Under the pieces are notes generated by a model that made no database searches, had not been told where the DNA came from, and saw only the letters and a list, made by a program, of their open reading frames with translations. Positions 9,806 through 20,620 of a stretch of 64,000 nt of DNA are shown here, piece after piece. Origin of the DNA: Isoetes taiwanensis (Eukaryota > Streptophyta > Lycopodiopsida > Isoetales > Isoetaceae); the NCBI GenBank assembly GCA_021234155.1, contig JAJEKV010000050.1, forward strand, positions 875,658 through 939,657, given 5' to 3'. Both the position numbers and the translations under genes were made by a program. Position 1 is the first letter of the stretch, and each line of letters opens with the position of its first letter.

Positions 9806-11277
9806 CTTATTCTCAGTGGTGAATTCTTCACTAGTTTCAAGCAAGACAATCCGGATGTTCAAATTAAGCGAGAGAGCCTTCGAGAAATTAAAGCCTTACT
9901 TTGTTGTAAAGCTATCCAATTCAATACATGTTGTTGGCGTCTATCATGAGAGGATGTCAATGTTGCGGGAAGGGGTGAAGAACATGAGGAAAAAGTCCAT
10001 GGTGCATCACGATTACACCGGTGAGTGCAAGATGTGTGACCACCACGGCAAAGCAAAGTAGGGTGCAATGCAAGAAGACTTGGCAAGATCTAATGAGCGA
10101 CATGTGGAGAAGCATGGTTTGCCCAAAGCCCGGCGGTGAGTGGCACAATGAAGCATGCTTGTCGGGAACCTGCAGACAAATGTGGTGTGGACAAAATGGA
10201 AAGGTGTCCAAAAAGAAGAAAACAAAGGACGTTATGCCCAAAAATCACTTGGGAGAACATAGACTACATTGAAATTGGTAAGGATAAAATGGCAAACCCA
10301 AAAAAAAGAATTGAGCATCAATATTTACAGATTCCCCACCCAATATTTTGATGGAAACCTTCAGATCTAAAGCAAAAGGAGTTTGTGATACATAATTTCA
10401 GAGATAAAATGGCGATAAAAGCCATGTTAAGACAACTACCAACAGGTTTTGTTGATGACACTATTGTATCAATGGTTGACTTTGCAGAGTATTACTCTTT
10501 CAAGGAAAGAATGAAGTCCAAATTCAAGCATTGCATAATGAGCAGATCACTATTCTTGTGCACCTCACATATAGAAGGGATCTTGAGACACAAGAAATGA
10601 CCAAGGAAGAACATTTTATATATCTCTGATGACGTAAAACATGATTCTTTGTTTGTCAGGCAGCATTGCTTCTTACACAATCATTGGATGCAAGAGAAGG
10701 AAATCACTTTGAAAAAGCATTATGTCTTCTCGTGATGGTGAAAGTTTCACAATTCAAAGGTAAAAAAATCATTTTACTTTGATGCTAGATTCAAATCTTT
10801 AACAAAGTTTAGACATGATGTGGAACTTTTGATGCTCGCCATGGGAAGGGAGAACATGATGGTATAGAGCAAGTAATAAAGAGGGCTTTAAGAGCAAGCC
10901 ACAATTGAAGGGGCGTTAAAGATGACCAATGCAACACGAGGTGGTGGAATGGCTAAAGCAAAGACATGTCAACAAAGGAAGCACCCACAACATATAAAAA
11001 AGAAGATTCAACCGTAGTAGAACTTCTTGGGAGGTTGAAATAGGCCAAGTGGGCAGAAAAAATCAGTGGGAAGCACGTCCTATTGAAGGATCTAGAAACC
11101 TTCATTGTTTCCATGGGTGTTCAAATCACATGACACATTTACAGGTCAGAAACCTCTCTTGCTTTTGCACATATTGTATAGATTTGAATTGGGAATCTTG
11201 CCTCAATGTATCATATACTAAGAAGTTTGAACTAGTTGTGGTATAGCCCATCAAAGCTATTATTGAAGAACAAGTAC
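9806..11277 (+). pseudogene. large transposase-like gene, central part, frameshifted
   Basis: Segments in alternating frames follow the order I expect for the family. FFTSFKQDNPD is followed by LSERAFEKLKPYFV, then a cysteine/histidine-rich region with ECKMCDHH (10024), VCPKPGGEWHNEACLSGTC (near 10118) and MWCGQN. Next come FVIHNFRDKM (10381) and MVDFAEYYSF (around 10475), whose Asp I take as the first acidic catalytic residue. FYFDARFKS follows (near 10770), and then a second cysteine block NLSCFCTYC (11152). At least four frameshifts make it inactive. It breaks off exactly at a target duplication (11278-11282) and resumes at 18510. Confidence 0.55.
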
Positions 11278-11282
11278 ATGAT

Positions 11283-12834
11283 TGTGACGTCCCCTGCTCA
11301 TATACGATGCTCCCATCGTACAGAACCGGAGTTCATCCCTCCTGCCAACGCCCTGGTTGACATGAGGCCGTCCACCTAACATCAGATACTTGCTAACAGT
11401 CAAGAATCCAATGGGGCAGAATGGACGTGTCATTCATCCCGTCTCCCTCAGGACCTACCTAGCCGCAGAAGCACATCAAACATGAGCATATAGCATCAAA
11501 TAACATACATATCCACCTTGAAGGATGGCTCACCATAACATAACATATGTAACAACATCATCAGTAACATCAACATAAGGGGAATCCTACCCAAGGCTCC
11601 GGACTCATGGGGAATCGATCGACGCTCGGGTCTCCGTAAGTCAATGCATGTAATTCATGGCAAATGGATTGGAATGGCATAAGAACATGGCCGTTGGGTA
11701 GTCCACTCCATCCGCCCTCCCGTGCAACACTTTGGCGGAGTAGGTTGAAAAGTATTGGGACCGGACCGCCCGCTTGGGTACATAGCCAAGAGGGCTCTTT
11801 GCCGGGTTGCATCTCCCGGCCTCGATGAGGCGGAGGAGAGTCACCTCTCCTCCGCAGTCATCCATGCCCATCACGGTGGCTAGAGGGCCACCGCCTTATT
11901 CGACTTGAACCCTCATGGAAGGCGCGCATCACCCCTGAGGTGTCGAGCTCATGCCTTGCCCACACTCGGCAAACCATTAAGCCTAGCTCACTAAGATCCC
12001 CGATAGGCTTTACACGAGAGGGATCAATCAATGATGGGACAAGTCCCCCTTATTCCACCGGTCTAGCCCCACCACCTACAACCAAAGGGATCTTATGCAC
12101 GGGCCGTATTAATTGGGTATTAATGAGGTTATCTAGAAACATCTGCTATGTAGGCTTTTAGGTCTCTACCCCCTTCCCAATATACGGGAGAGCATAGAAT
12201 GAACACTATAATCATCAAAGAACTGAATTGTAGAATAACATCTAATCTACCTATCTAAACATCCAAAGTTAGGTTCTTTTGTTAGAGCTTATGATCTCGG
12301 GATCTATAAGGCCTCTAAGGCTGAACTAACATGCTAAACCAGCTCATTGCAAGCTAAAAGGCGGGCTTTGCACACAATGGTAATGACCATTTACCCGCCC
12401 TTGACTTGCTCTAGATAGAATGCTCTATGTTTCTGATCCCATTGAAGACCGGCCGCTGTCGGAAGATTGTTAGGCAAGGGCGGCTTTTCAGAGTCGGCAA
12501 TGCGAACTAGAGTCCTCGTGGCTTGGATGGAATGGCTCTGTGAAACCCTAATTGCGAAAAAGGAAGAAGGGTTTAGGGTTTAAGGGGGAAGCCCTTATAT
12601 AGAAACCCTTAGGATTAGGTTAACATTGGCCAAATGGGATTTTGCCATTTGGCATGGGGTTTATAGTTGCATATGTCTATTAAACATGCCAATATAATGA
12701 AGGTTGCCCCCCTAGGTGCAACCCCTTGCCCCAGGGTGCAACCCCACGCCTCGCTAGTACTTGTCATGATGACATGTACGGACGTGGCAGTATAATATCG
12801 TGATTTGGGGCATATATTATACTGGAATGTCACA
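11283..12834 (-). repeat. 3' LTR (copy B), 1552 bp
   Basis: It is bounded by TGTGACGTCC at 11283 and GGAATGTCACA ending at 12834, which form short terminal inverted repeats with TG...CA ends. On the minus strand a TATATAAGGG box lies near 12603. The portion 12031-12834 matches 17697-18509 closely, and the whole matches 7500-8820 more distantly in inverted orientation. Confidence 0.82.
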
Positions 12835-12848
12835 ATCTCCCCACCTTG
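12835..12848 (-). other. polypurine tract of the LTR element
   Basis: ATCTCCCCACCTTG on plus is CAAGGTGGGGAGAT on minus, directly before the LTR start TGTGACATT. It is the expected plus-strand priming site. A second near-copy lies at 15193-15206. Confidence 0.75.
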
Positions 12849-13065
12849 AATTGATGATGTCCTCAGCATCACGCGTCTCCCCACCTTGGAACCCTGCATA
12901 TCCTGCAATTACACTTGATACATATAACTTTACAACACAATTACCCCAAGGTAATATTTAAGTTTAATTTTCATAACACATCCTTGTTCAATATCATCCT
13001 ATGGTAAGAGGATCTTTCAACCCTTACATTATCATTTAATATTCACAAAATTTTATGGTTCCACA

Positions 13066-14190
13066 TTTTTTTTTTTTTTTTTTTTTGAAGGACGAACAAA
13101 AAGTTTATTAATGAGCAAGAATAAGTATAAAATGAATATTTCTCATCTAGTTGTGTAAACACAAGAGGATGCTACTGGAACATGAGCCTGCGACACCATG
13201 TGCTTACTCCATACTAGATAAGTAAAAGGAGATAAGGCTCTGCTTAAGAATCTAACCGCATTCAACCTGTAATGGCGTCAAATCCGATATGACTACCGAA
13301 ATCTCAGGAGAGTTTGAAGATGTAACTTGGTCCTTCGACAAGACAGTATTATCTTCAGTCAAATCAGCCCATTGAAGTGGAGCAAAGCGACCACATGCAG
13401 CAGAAGGATCAGAATCATGTATAGCAAGTGCAGCTGGAATAGATGTAGAAGAAGTCATAGGGGGATAAGAGACATCCATTGAAGAAGGAGCAGAGCTAGG
13501 AGTAGAATTTGTAGCGGAGGCAACCGGAGGAGCCTGCTGGTAAGACTTACGAAATTGAGCAAAGAGAGGGGCCTCAGGGAACATGAGAGCTAGCTCTAGG
13601 CCATTTAACAAACGTAACTTGAATGGAAAGAACATAGGCCCACTTTGAACAACAATTGTCTGAGGTAGATCACGATGAATAGGGCGTGCTACACAAATCT
13701 TAGTAATGCCATTGGTTATAGCATGTTGCAAATGAAGTCCAATCTCACTAGCAATAGCAGAAATGAACTCAGGATCTTGAAATTCCTCGGAGGGAAATCT
13801 TCAATAGCAATCCGTAATGGAGCACTTGGGCATCCGCTTACCTCGAAAAGAGCCGAGAACATACACGATACAACAAGAAATGTTTCCACAAAGGATCAAC
13901 ACCTCGTTTTATGAGTTGAGCCACCGCTCGTGGGACTCAAACATTAGAGAAAAACAACGTTGATCTTTGCCCACGAAGCTTTGATCGACCGATAATGCCA
14001 GGAAGCCCTAATTTGTGCAGATGCCCAGATAACCAAGATCCAACGTGCTTCAAATCCAAGAAGGGGCCAGTGAAGTAACAAACAACAAAGCATGCAACTA
14101 ATTGCTCCACATGACGACGGTGAGTCTCAAGGACCGATCCGGCACCACAAAGGGCCCCAAAGCCAAAAGTTGACTTTGACTCAACCTCAT
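13066..14190 (-). pseudogene. LINE ORF1-like (DUF4283-type) fragment with poly(A) tail
   Basis: On the minus strand a frame ending at 13252 gives FPPEEFQDPEFISAIASEIG, then HLQHAITNGITKICVARPIH and DLPQTIVV. The order of short motifs (P..f.....i..IG..l......icV..dl...LP) resembles the DUF4283 domain of plant LINE ORF1 and gag-like proteins. A Ser/Thr/Pro-rich tail follows. The minus strand then runs through ACTTTTTGTTCGTCC into a 21-base A-run (T-run at 13066-13086), the usual 3' end of an L1-type insertion. There is no endonuclease or reverse transcriptase between ORF1 and the tail, so it is an internally deleted copy. A frameshift lies near 13800. Confidence 0.5.
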
Positions 14191-14199
14191 AAAAAAATT

Positions 14200-14391
14200 T
14201 TAGTCGGGTGGTAACAAAATATCCATGGAATCGCCATTCGCGAATCGCTGAAGATAGGATGCAACTTCTTTCTTATTATTGTCCACCATGGTGGCAATGG
14301 CCTCTAAGACACGAAGTGACGTGGCTGGAGATGACACACCTTTGCATAGCCACTCAGAGAAGCGGACACCTATAACCCTTGCCTCGTTCAC
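14200..14391 (-). other. open frame of unknown nature
   Basis: A 63-codon minus-strand frame contains VLEAIATMVDNNKKEVASYL. It lies between the LINE-like fragment and the chromovirus segment. I recognise no domain; it may be a remnant of either element. Confidence 0.25.
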
Positions 14392-14394
14392 AGG

Positions 14395-14905
14395 GTTTCA
14401 AATTCTCTAATTAAAGGTTCCATATCGTTTCCTTACAACACATTATGACAAAATTATGTGTCGAAAGTCTTCGCAGTGTGACCGTCCTGCCGCTAGACTC
14501 TCCTATTGGCCTACAGGTCCAACACCATGCCAGTATACATTTAATTATTTTAAAGTTGGTTGTTAGGGAACCACCCATTAATTACAATTTACATGGATGC
14601 AAGACTAATCTCCCGACGTAGGAAGAGGATGCTTCTTCCATCGTGGCCGTGGAGACAGCGCCCTATCATGCCTAGGATGATCACTCATGCCTACACCTTT
14701 AGTTGCCTTTGGCGTGAAGGGTGGCGTCCTCCCCGTATTTGGGCATGAAGGATGGCATCCTTCATGTGGTAGGCATTGACTAGAGGTGCTTTCCTATCAA
14801 TGCATGCCTGAATGACCTCTTATCTCTCAAGGTCATCTACTTCCGTGGGACGGAAGTAGACTTTTTAATCTACCTTCCACTCACCTATCGGGTCTTTGGA
14901 AGGAA
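14395..14905 (-). repeat. chromovirus 3' non-coding segment, copy 2
   Basis: The reverse complement aligns by eye with 2150-2620 over about 500 bp. Shared stretches include TTTTTAATCTACTTC-type and ATGCATGCCTGAATGACCTC-type blocks. It shows that the 11.3-18.5 kb element and the element at 1-3 kb share internal 3' sequence. Confidence 0.75.
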
Positions 14906-15645
14906 TTACATCCTTGCGAAGGTTTAACTAAGATTTTATGTAATTATTATCTTACTTTGTCTCGATACTAAGATATCTACACAAGAAAAAACTATCTACG
15001 CAGTTATTATGAACATATAATTTATCAACAAGACATCAATGCCCTGCATAGTAGTATGCTTAAGATTATATAATTTACGTGGTTATAAGGGGTTCACAAC
15101 CCTGAATAATTTAATTAAGAGCTAGGCTACTAGCTCATTCCTAGATGCGAATGCTTTTCCCATGATGCATTCTATCTACAATTAGATGCAACGCCTCTCC
15201 CCACCTTAGTTGTCGCACCCGCTAAGGCTAGAATACATCTCCCCATTGAACCGGTGTCGACTAATTTGGAGACCGACTTGGCGTTGTATTGCTTCCATTA
15301 ATTCGGCTCCCCGCTTTGGTGCAATTGGCTATCAGCGTCGGGCCTTGCATCTTTGAAGGACACATAGACATTAAGGATCTATCCATCTTATGCTCCATGT
15401 GCTTTGGCTACTTGCGAAAGGAACTCTATTCTAAGAGTCGACTAATTTGATGGCCCTAAGGTTGGTTCGGTCCTAAGATTGAGCCCCCATTCTCTTCATA
15501 AGAAAATGGTCCTACACCTCAATGTATCCTATCCCTCAATTGATCTTTGTCATAACATCTTAGCTATTCTATTTACCTTAAGAGGTTATATGCTTCTTAT
15601 CTAACACATTAATTTAGTAGCCTTAGCTAACATATTTAATCATCT
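14906..15645. other. non-coding interior of the LTR element
   Basis: I recognise no gene. A second CTCCCCACCTTAG stretch at 15196 resembles the polypurine tract at 12835, suggesting a duplicated or rearranged 3' end. Confidence 0.4.
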
Positions 15646-17107
15646 ATGATGGATGCAACCATCATGTTTAACATACAACAAATAGCAGTCAATTGGGCAA
15701 AGGATAAGGACTATTTTAGCGAGAACTACCTCAGATGCATGAGAGGCCTGGATTATGAAGATTGCAGAACTGTCCTCCAGGAAGCCATCGAGGGGACATT
15801 TATGTTAAGGTCACGTCCGGATTATAAGGGTGATAATTTTTCAAGACGAGAGCACGTAACTTGAGGTTCTTTGCCTACATGAAGAAGGAGATTCTCCACT
15901 ACATCCATGATGAACTTGGAATCAAGTACAGAAAGTTCGAGAACTTGAGAAAGGTGTCCGACGGATTCCTGCACTCAACCCTCCTATCTTGGGGTGTGGT
16001 ACATAATAAGTGGGTCTCGAGACGGAATCGAAGGTGAGAGGGAACTCAACCCTCCATGGTCATGTGCCCTTCTCATTAGGCGCAGATCCATCCGTAAAGA
16101 TTCTAAAGCCCGAGGCCGGGGACGAAGTTCAAAAGATTTTATGTGGAGGCGTTTTAGTGGTGGGATTGTCGGGATCCGATCGTGTTGCCTGCCAGCATGA
16201 TCTGTTTGGATGCGAGGCAAATTACTCCGATTTGGGATCCCGCCACTCTGGCCAAATTCTTAGATGCTACTTCTAAAATGACGGATGTAGAGACATCTTT
16301 GGATTATATGTTTTATAAAGCGGAACATCGAGTCTCTTCGATCGCCCTTGAGAGACTAGAATCCAGATCTAGAGTTTACTTAGGCATGTATGAAGAGGAA
16401 AGTGGGCGATCACCTGGTGGTGGCATAAAGGAGCCAACAGCTGTGGTTCTAGCCACCAGGATCTCAGCCCAAGCACACTGATGAAAACACGGATCTCGGG
16501 GTTTTATGGTGAACATCCAGGAAAGCACCAAGTTCCTAAGACCCCTAAAGATGCAGTTGGTGCCGAGCCAGAGAATCTGGCTAACAAGCTCCTGAGGGAC
16601 AGGTTCAAATACGGTTGGCAAGGTATGGAAGGGGAATACTTGGTTCACAAGCAGGTTGGTCCTGCTACAACAGCATACCTTGTCGATAAGCTCTGCCCTC
16701 CAGGTAACTTTGTTCTGGACTTTTTTTCTGCTGGGGCTTTTACTAGGGCATCATTGCAGTTAAAAAGGAGTAGTGTGGCCTATGAGCATGATGCAAAAAA
16801 GATCCAATGTATGCTAGGGATTCTTGGAAGAATTGACAACGTCATTAATCCCTTGCTTGATCCATCAGCCATAGACACTCGTCGAGTTTTGACACTGACT
16901 GGGCCTACTCCAGGAGAGACATCACATGGTGGTGGAGGAGAGACATCACATGGTGGTGGAGGAGAGACATCACAGGCTGGTGAAGGAGAGGCCACAGGAT
17001 CCGGGGAACAAGTGGTACAAGACACAGAGACGCAGATTGACCGCAGTAAGATTAACCCGGATGATATAGATAAAGCAGATGATACTATTTTTGGTGAAGA
17101 ATATTGA
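15646..17107 (+). pseudogene. putative DNA methyltransferase-like gene, frameshifted
   Basis: Coding-like segments run in the same direction in three frames. They include KDYFSENYLRCMRGLDYEDC (15700), RFFAYMKKEILHYIHDELGI (15858), PASMICLDARQITPIWDPAT (16189) and the longest frame 16481-17107. That frame contains NFVLDFFSAGAFTRASLQL (around 16709-16765) followed 6 residues later by AYEHD. This resembles motif I of N-type DNA methyltransferases (VLDpFaGsGt..a....r..ig.E.d), with the third Gly-rich position changed. No DPPY catalytic motif is identified. Three copies of GETSHGGGG/GETSQ follow, then an acidic tail. It lies inside the LTR element but in opposite orientation. The function call is inference; it could be another Rossmann-fold protein. 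Confidence 0.4.
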
Positions 17108-17109
17108 AA

Positions 17110-17350
17110 ACTGATTTGCATATCATACTTGTATGTAAGATTTACCTCTTTGGTATTAATGATTACTGTACTGATTACTCTTTTGACTACTGATAAGACA
17201 TACGATCTTACTGTATTTGCCCCTTCTGTATATCTTACTTGTTATATAATAATACGATGCCTGTCCTTATGCCTTAGCTTTATGTAAAAAATGATGTTGT
17301 ATTCTATGACGATGTGTTGTCTACTCTTTAGGAATAACGATTTTATTAAA
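17110..17350. other. AT-rich sequence after the methyltransferase-like frame
   Basis: Nothing is recognised. The sequence is AT-rich and could be a 3' flank or terminator of the preceding frame. Confidence 0.4.
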
Positions 17351-17420
17351 GCAAATAGCGCAGCAGCGCCATTTGCAATATGAATATATTGCAGCAGACT
17401 GCGCGGCTGCGCTATTTGTT
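17351..17420. repeat. imperfect 70-nt palindrome (cruciform or hairpin)
   Basis: GCAAATAGCGCAGC at 17351 pairs with GCTGCGCTATTTG at 17406-17418. The centre GCAATAT-GAAT-ATATTGC (17375-17392) is itself a perfect stem. A further palindrome GGCGCAAC..GTTGCGCC lies at 17504-17524. Confidence 0.75.
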
Positions 17421-17696
17421 TGCTATTTTCCGTGTATTGTTCTTACGATTCATTTGAAATGCAGCGATTTTCTTGTGGTTTTTCCTCGATTTTTATTCAA
17501 ATGGCGCAACCTGGTTGTTGCGCCCGTCGATTTCCGCCCCATTTCGTGTCAAATAGAGCGGTTTTCATGCTAATCCTTGTGCATTTTCAAGTAAATATCG
17601 CAGATTTGATTACTGAATGTGTGAAAAAACAACGAGCAATTTCATTTCGAGCGAAAATGGAATCACGAAATTTCCAACTTTAATGAAACTGTGCTT

Positions 17697-18509
17697 TGAT
17701 GGGACAAGTCACAAGTCCCCCTTATTCCACCGGTCTAGCCCCTCCACCTACAACCACGCGGGATCTTATGCACGGGCTGCATTAATTGGGTATTAATGAG
17801 GCTATCTAGGAACATCAAGCACGAGGAGGCTTTTAGGATCTCTACCCCCCTTCCCAATACACGGGAGAGCATAGAATGAACCCCATAATCATCAAAGAAC
17901 TGAATTGTAGAATAACATCTAATCTACCTACCTAAACATCCAAAGTTAGGTTCTTTTGTTAGAGCTTATGATCTCGGGATCTATAAGGCCTCTAAGGCTG
18001 AACTAACATGCCAAACCAGCTCATTGCCAAGCTAAAAGGCGGCTTTTACAAACAGAATGACCATTTACTTGCCCCGACTTGCTCCGTGATCCTCTAATGC
18101 GCCCATGCTTCGGATCCTCACAAGACCGCTTCGCCGGAAGATCGTTGTACAAGGGCGGCTTTTTGAGCTCCGGCAATGCTAACCAGAGTCCCGGCTTGGT
18201 GGAATGGCTCTGTGAAACCCTAATTGCGAAAAAGGAAGAAGGGTTTAAGGTTTAAGGGGGAAGCCCTTATATAGAAACCCTTAGGGTTAGGTTAACATTG
18301 GCAAAATGGGGTTTTGCCATTTGGCATGGGGTTTATAGTTGCATATGTTTATTAAACATGCATAACATACGAGGTTGCCCCCTAGGTGCAACCCTTGCCC
18401 TCTAGGTGCAACCCTCTACGTCTCGCTAGTACTTGTCATGATGACATGTACGTGTGACGTGGCAATATAATATACGTATTTGGGGCATATATTATACTAG
18501 AACATCACT
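17697..18509 (-). repeat. 5' LTR (copy C), truncated
   Basis: It is a direct repeat of 12031-12834, including the block TCAAAGAACTGAATTGTAGA and the TATATAGAAACCCTTAGGGT promoter region. The right end reads CATCACT, one base away from the expected terminus, followed by the ATGAT duplication. The other 740 bp of the LTR are missing at 17697. Confidence 0.82.
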
Positions 18510-18927
18510 ATGATGAAGGAGAAGAAGCATATATTGGGAGCGCTGACTTATGTTTATGCAAGTATCTATAGGTGATGTCTTTGCAGTGGTGGCTCCAAAT
18601 AACAATCACGAGAGTGTGAAATTCTACCTTATCCTATGTACCAAAGCTAAGTACTTGGTGTTAGAAGACTTTGTAGATATGCAAGGGCAGAAGTTTGTGA
18701 AAGGGGATGAGGTCATAGAAGGGACATACTATGAGAAGTTGGTGAATTGTAAATCCAACTACAAGTTTTGTAGAGGAAATAAAGCAATTGTTTATGCCAC
18801 TCAAGTTGCAAAGAAGAAAGTCAGGTTGGTTCAAGCAAAGCACGTTGTTAAGCGGGGAGTGGTTTACACTCTAAGTGCCAAAGAAGAACAAGATATTCTA
18901 GAGAGACTTCCCACGTTGTTGGAATAG
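18510..18927 (+). pseudogene. large transposase-like gene, C-terminal part
   Basis: Right after the target duplication the sequence codes YDEGEEAYIGSA. After one frameshift there is an open frame to 18927 with SIGDVFAVVAP, FYLILCTKAKYLVLEDF and QKFVKGDEVIEGTYYEKLVN. This fits the C-terminal region of the same family as 8.8-11.3 kb (a 'GD..vv' barrel-like module with a second 'GD.V..G.yy' block). The split point coincides with the 5-bp duplication, so this is the displaced 3' end of the same gene. It ends at a TAG in 18925-18927. Confidence 0.55.
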
Positions 18928-19109
18928 TGGAAAGAGCAATTGTGTAAAAGGGTAACGACCAGACGTAAGATTTTTATGAATATAAAGAAGTTTTCGTATT
19001 TTGCATTCTCATTTTTGATGCAAAATTTTGTACTCGAATGTTGAATGGATTCCAAATTTCAATCAATTTCAATTGTTGGTGTTTCATAGTATTTTAAATT
19101 GCTGGTATA

Positions 19110-19700
19110 CAGACATGGCACTGAGGCCAATTTACAAGGTAAAACATCTAGTACAAAGTATAACAAACCCAATTTACAAGGTAAAACATGTAAGTACAAC
19201 AGAATTAGAAAAAGACACAAGGCACAAATTTACACAAGGCACAAGGTATAACAAAATCACAAATTTACAGAAAGGCATTAGGCCATCATCCACATTAAAG
19301 AAGGCACTAAGGCACGGATTACGTATAAGGCACACAAGGCCGGATTATTTCCAACACAAGGCCATTACAATTAAAGGCACTAAGGCCTGGATTAAACAAA
19401 AGGCACAAGGCCTGGATTAAACTGAAGGCACAAGGTATAATAAAAAAAGGTATTACAAAAGGTATAACAAAACCAATTGATTAAAACAGAAAACAAAACC
19501 AATCGATTAAAACAGAAAACAAAACCAGAAATTTTCAGAAAGGCACAAGCCATCATCTATTAAAGTAGGCACTAAGGCCAATTTTACAGAAGGGTCGGCA
19601 CAACCATTACAATCAAAGGCACTAAGGCCTGTTTTACAGAAGGGTCGGCACAAGGCCATTACAATGAAAGGCTCTAAGGCCTATAGCATCTGCTTTTCAA
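19110..19700. repeat. degenerate AAGGCAC/TTACA tandem repeats
   Basis: Many close variants of AAGGCACAAGGC, GGCACTAAGGC and AATTTACAAGG follow one another with irregular spacing. Two copies of ACAGAAGGGTCGGCACAA lie at 19586 and 19636. The open frame across this stretch is a by-product of the repeats. Confidence 0.75.
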
Positions 19701-20620
19701 AAATTTACAAGGCACAAAAGGCCTGTTTCAGAAGAACTTGATCAAAAGAAAAAAAAGAAAGAAAAAGCAAAGCCTGTCTTCATGAGCTGCAGGGTCTTCA
19801 AGCCTCATCTGTAAGAAAACTTCAGAAAGTTAGAAAGCTCTATGGGAAAGAAAGCAAAAAATGAAAAGCATGCGACTTACTCTCCAGCCAATTTTGAAAT
19901 TCCAAAAAAATCTTCTTCTTCTGGGTCCGGGTCTTCTTCTTCGCTGGTTCCCGAAGATTCGTTCCAAACCTCATCTTCTGAATCAAAGTGCTGCATCTCG
20001 GAAGAATCCACCTCGGAAGAATCCACTTCTGAAGAATCCACCTCAGAAGAAAGCTCAGAGAGAGTGTTTACAGAAGTGCTGCTGGAATCATAGCTTGTGT
20101 CTTCAGACGGCTCGGGGCTTTCAAGAAAATTGGTTTCGGAAAAATGTTGAGGTCTTCTGCAGGCTCCTTAACAGGAATTAGCCAAGAACCTATGCCATAA
20201 CTCGCGAAGAGCTCTGGCAAAGGTAGAGAAATCAATTCCCGGCGTTTGGAAGGGCCAAAGGGGGAAGCGGGGAGCTGAGCGGGATGGCAACAAGCGTCAA
20301 GATTCTCGTTTGGGGAGAATTGGACGATGCTTCTCCCTCACGACCATATAAAGGCTGGCGTGAAACAAATTTTGTAGGCTACGATTTTAGGATTTTTGTA
20401 CCATTAGTATCTTAATCGTAATGATTTAGTAGGATACGAAGTGAATTGTAATTACCTCGAAATGACCATAATTTTATTTCCTAAAACATTAAAAAAAAAT
20501 ATTTATCCTGAAATGGCCATTCTTTTTTGGACACCAATCATCTTATGTTGGCTTGGCACTTGTTTAGTAATTGTAATTGTAATTAGTTAGTGTAAATTGG
20601 TTGTTGACCTCAAAATTGTT
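19700..20620. other. no recognised gene; 15-bp serine-coding repeat
   Basis: An open frame at 19842-20093 is Ser/Glu-rich because GAAGAATCCACCTCG-type 15-mers are repeated at 20001-20060. No domain is visible. The remainder is AT-rich. Confidence 0.5.

Larger units (their letters stand above)
11283..18509 (-). mobile_element. LTR retrotransposon with 5-bp TSD, nested and rearranged
   Basis: ATGAT lies immediately before the element (11278-11282) and immediately after it (18510-18514). The terminal repeats at 11283-12834 and 17697-18509 are direct copies. On the minus strand the LTR begins TGTGACATTCC and ends GGGGACGTCACA. A polypurine tract (CAAGGTGGGGAGAT) abuts the 11283-12834 LTR at 12835-12848, making it the 3' LTR. 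The 5' LTR is truncated and lacks about 740 bp, so the primer site is lost. The interior has no recognisable gag-pol. It holds a LINE-like ORF1 fragment with poly(A), a chromovirus 3' segment and a plus-strand methyltransferase-like frame. Confidence 0.82.

Noticed and set aside
7500-12834. A DNA transposon with 1.4-kb terminal inverted repeats around the transposase-like gene
   Set aside because: The inverted copies have LTR-type TG...CA ends, copy B is paired with copy C by a 5-bp target duplication, and copies A and B differ strongly, so they are separate LTR insertions.
19842-20181. Ser/Glu-rich small protein gene
   Set aside because: The frame comes from a 15-bp repeat; there is no domain, and an overlapping frame is equally long.
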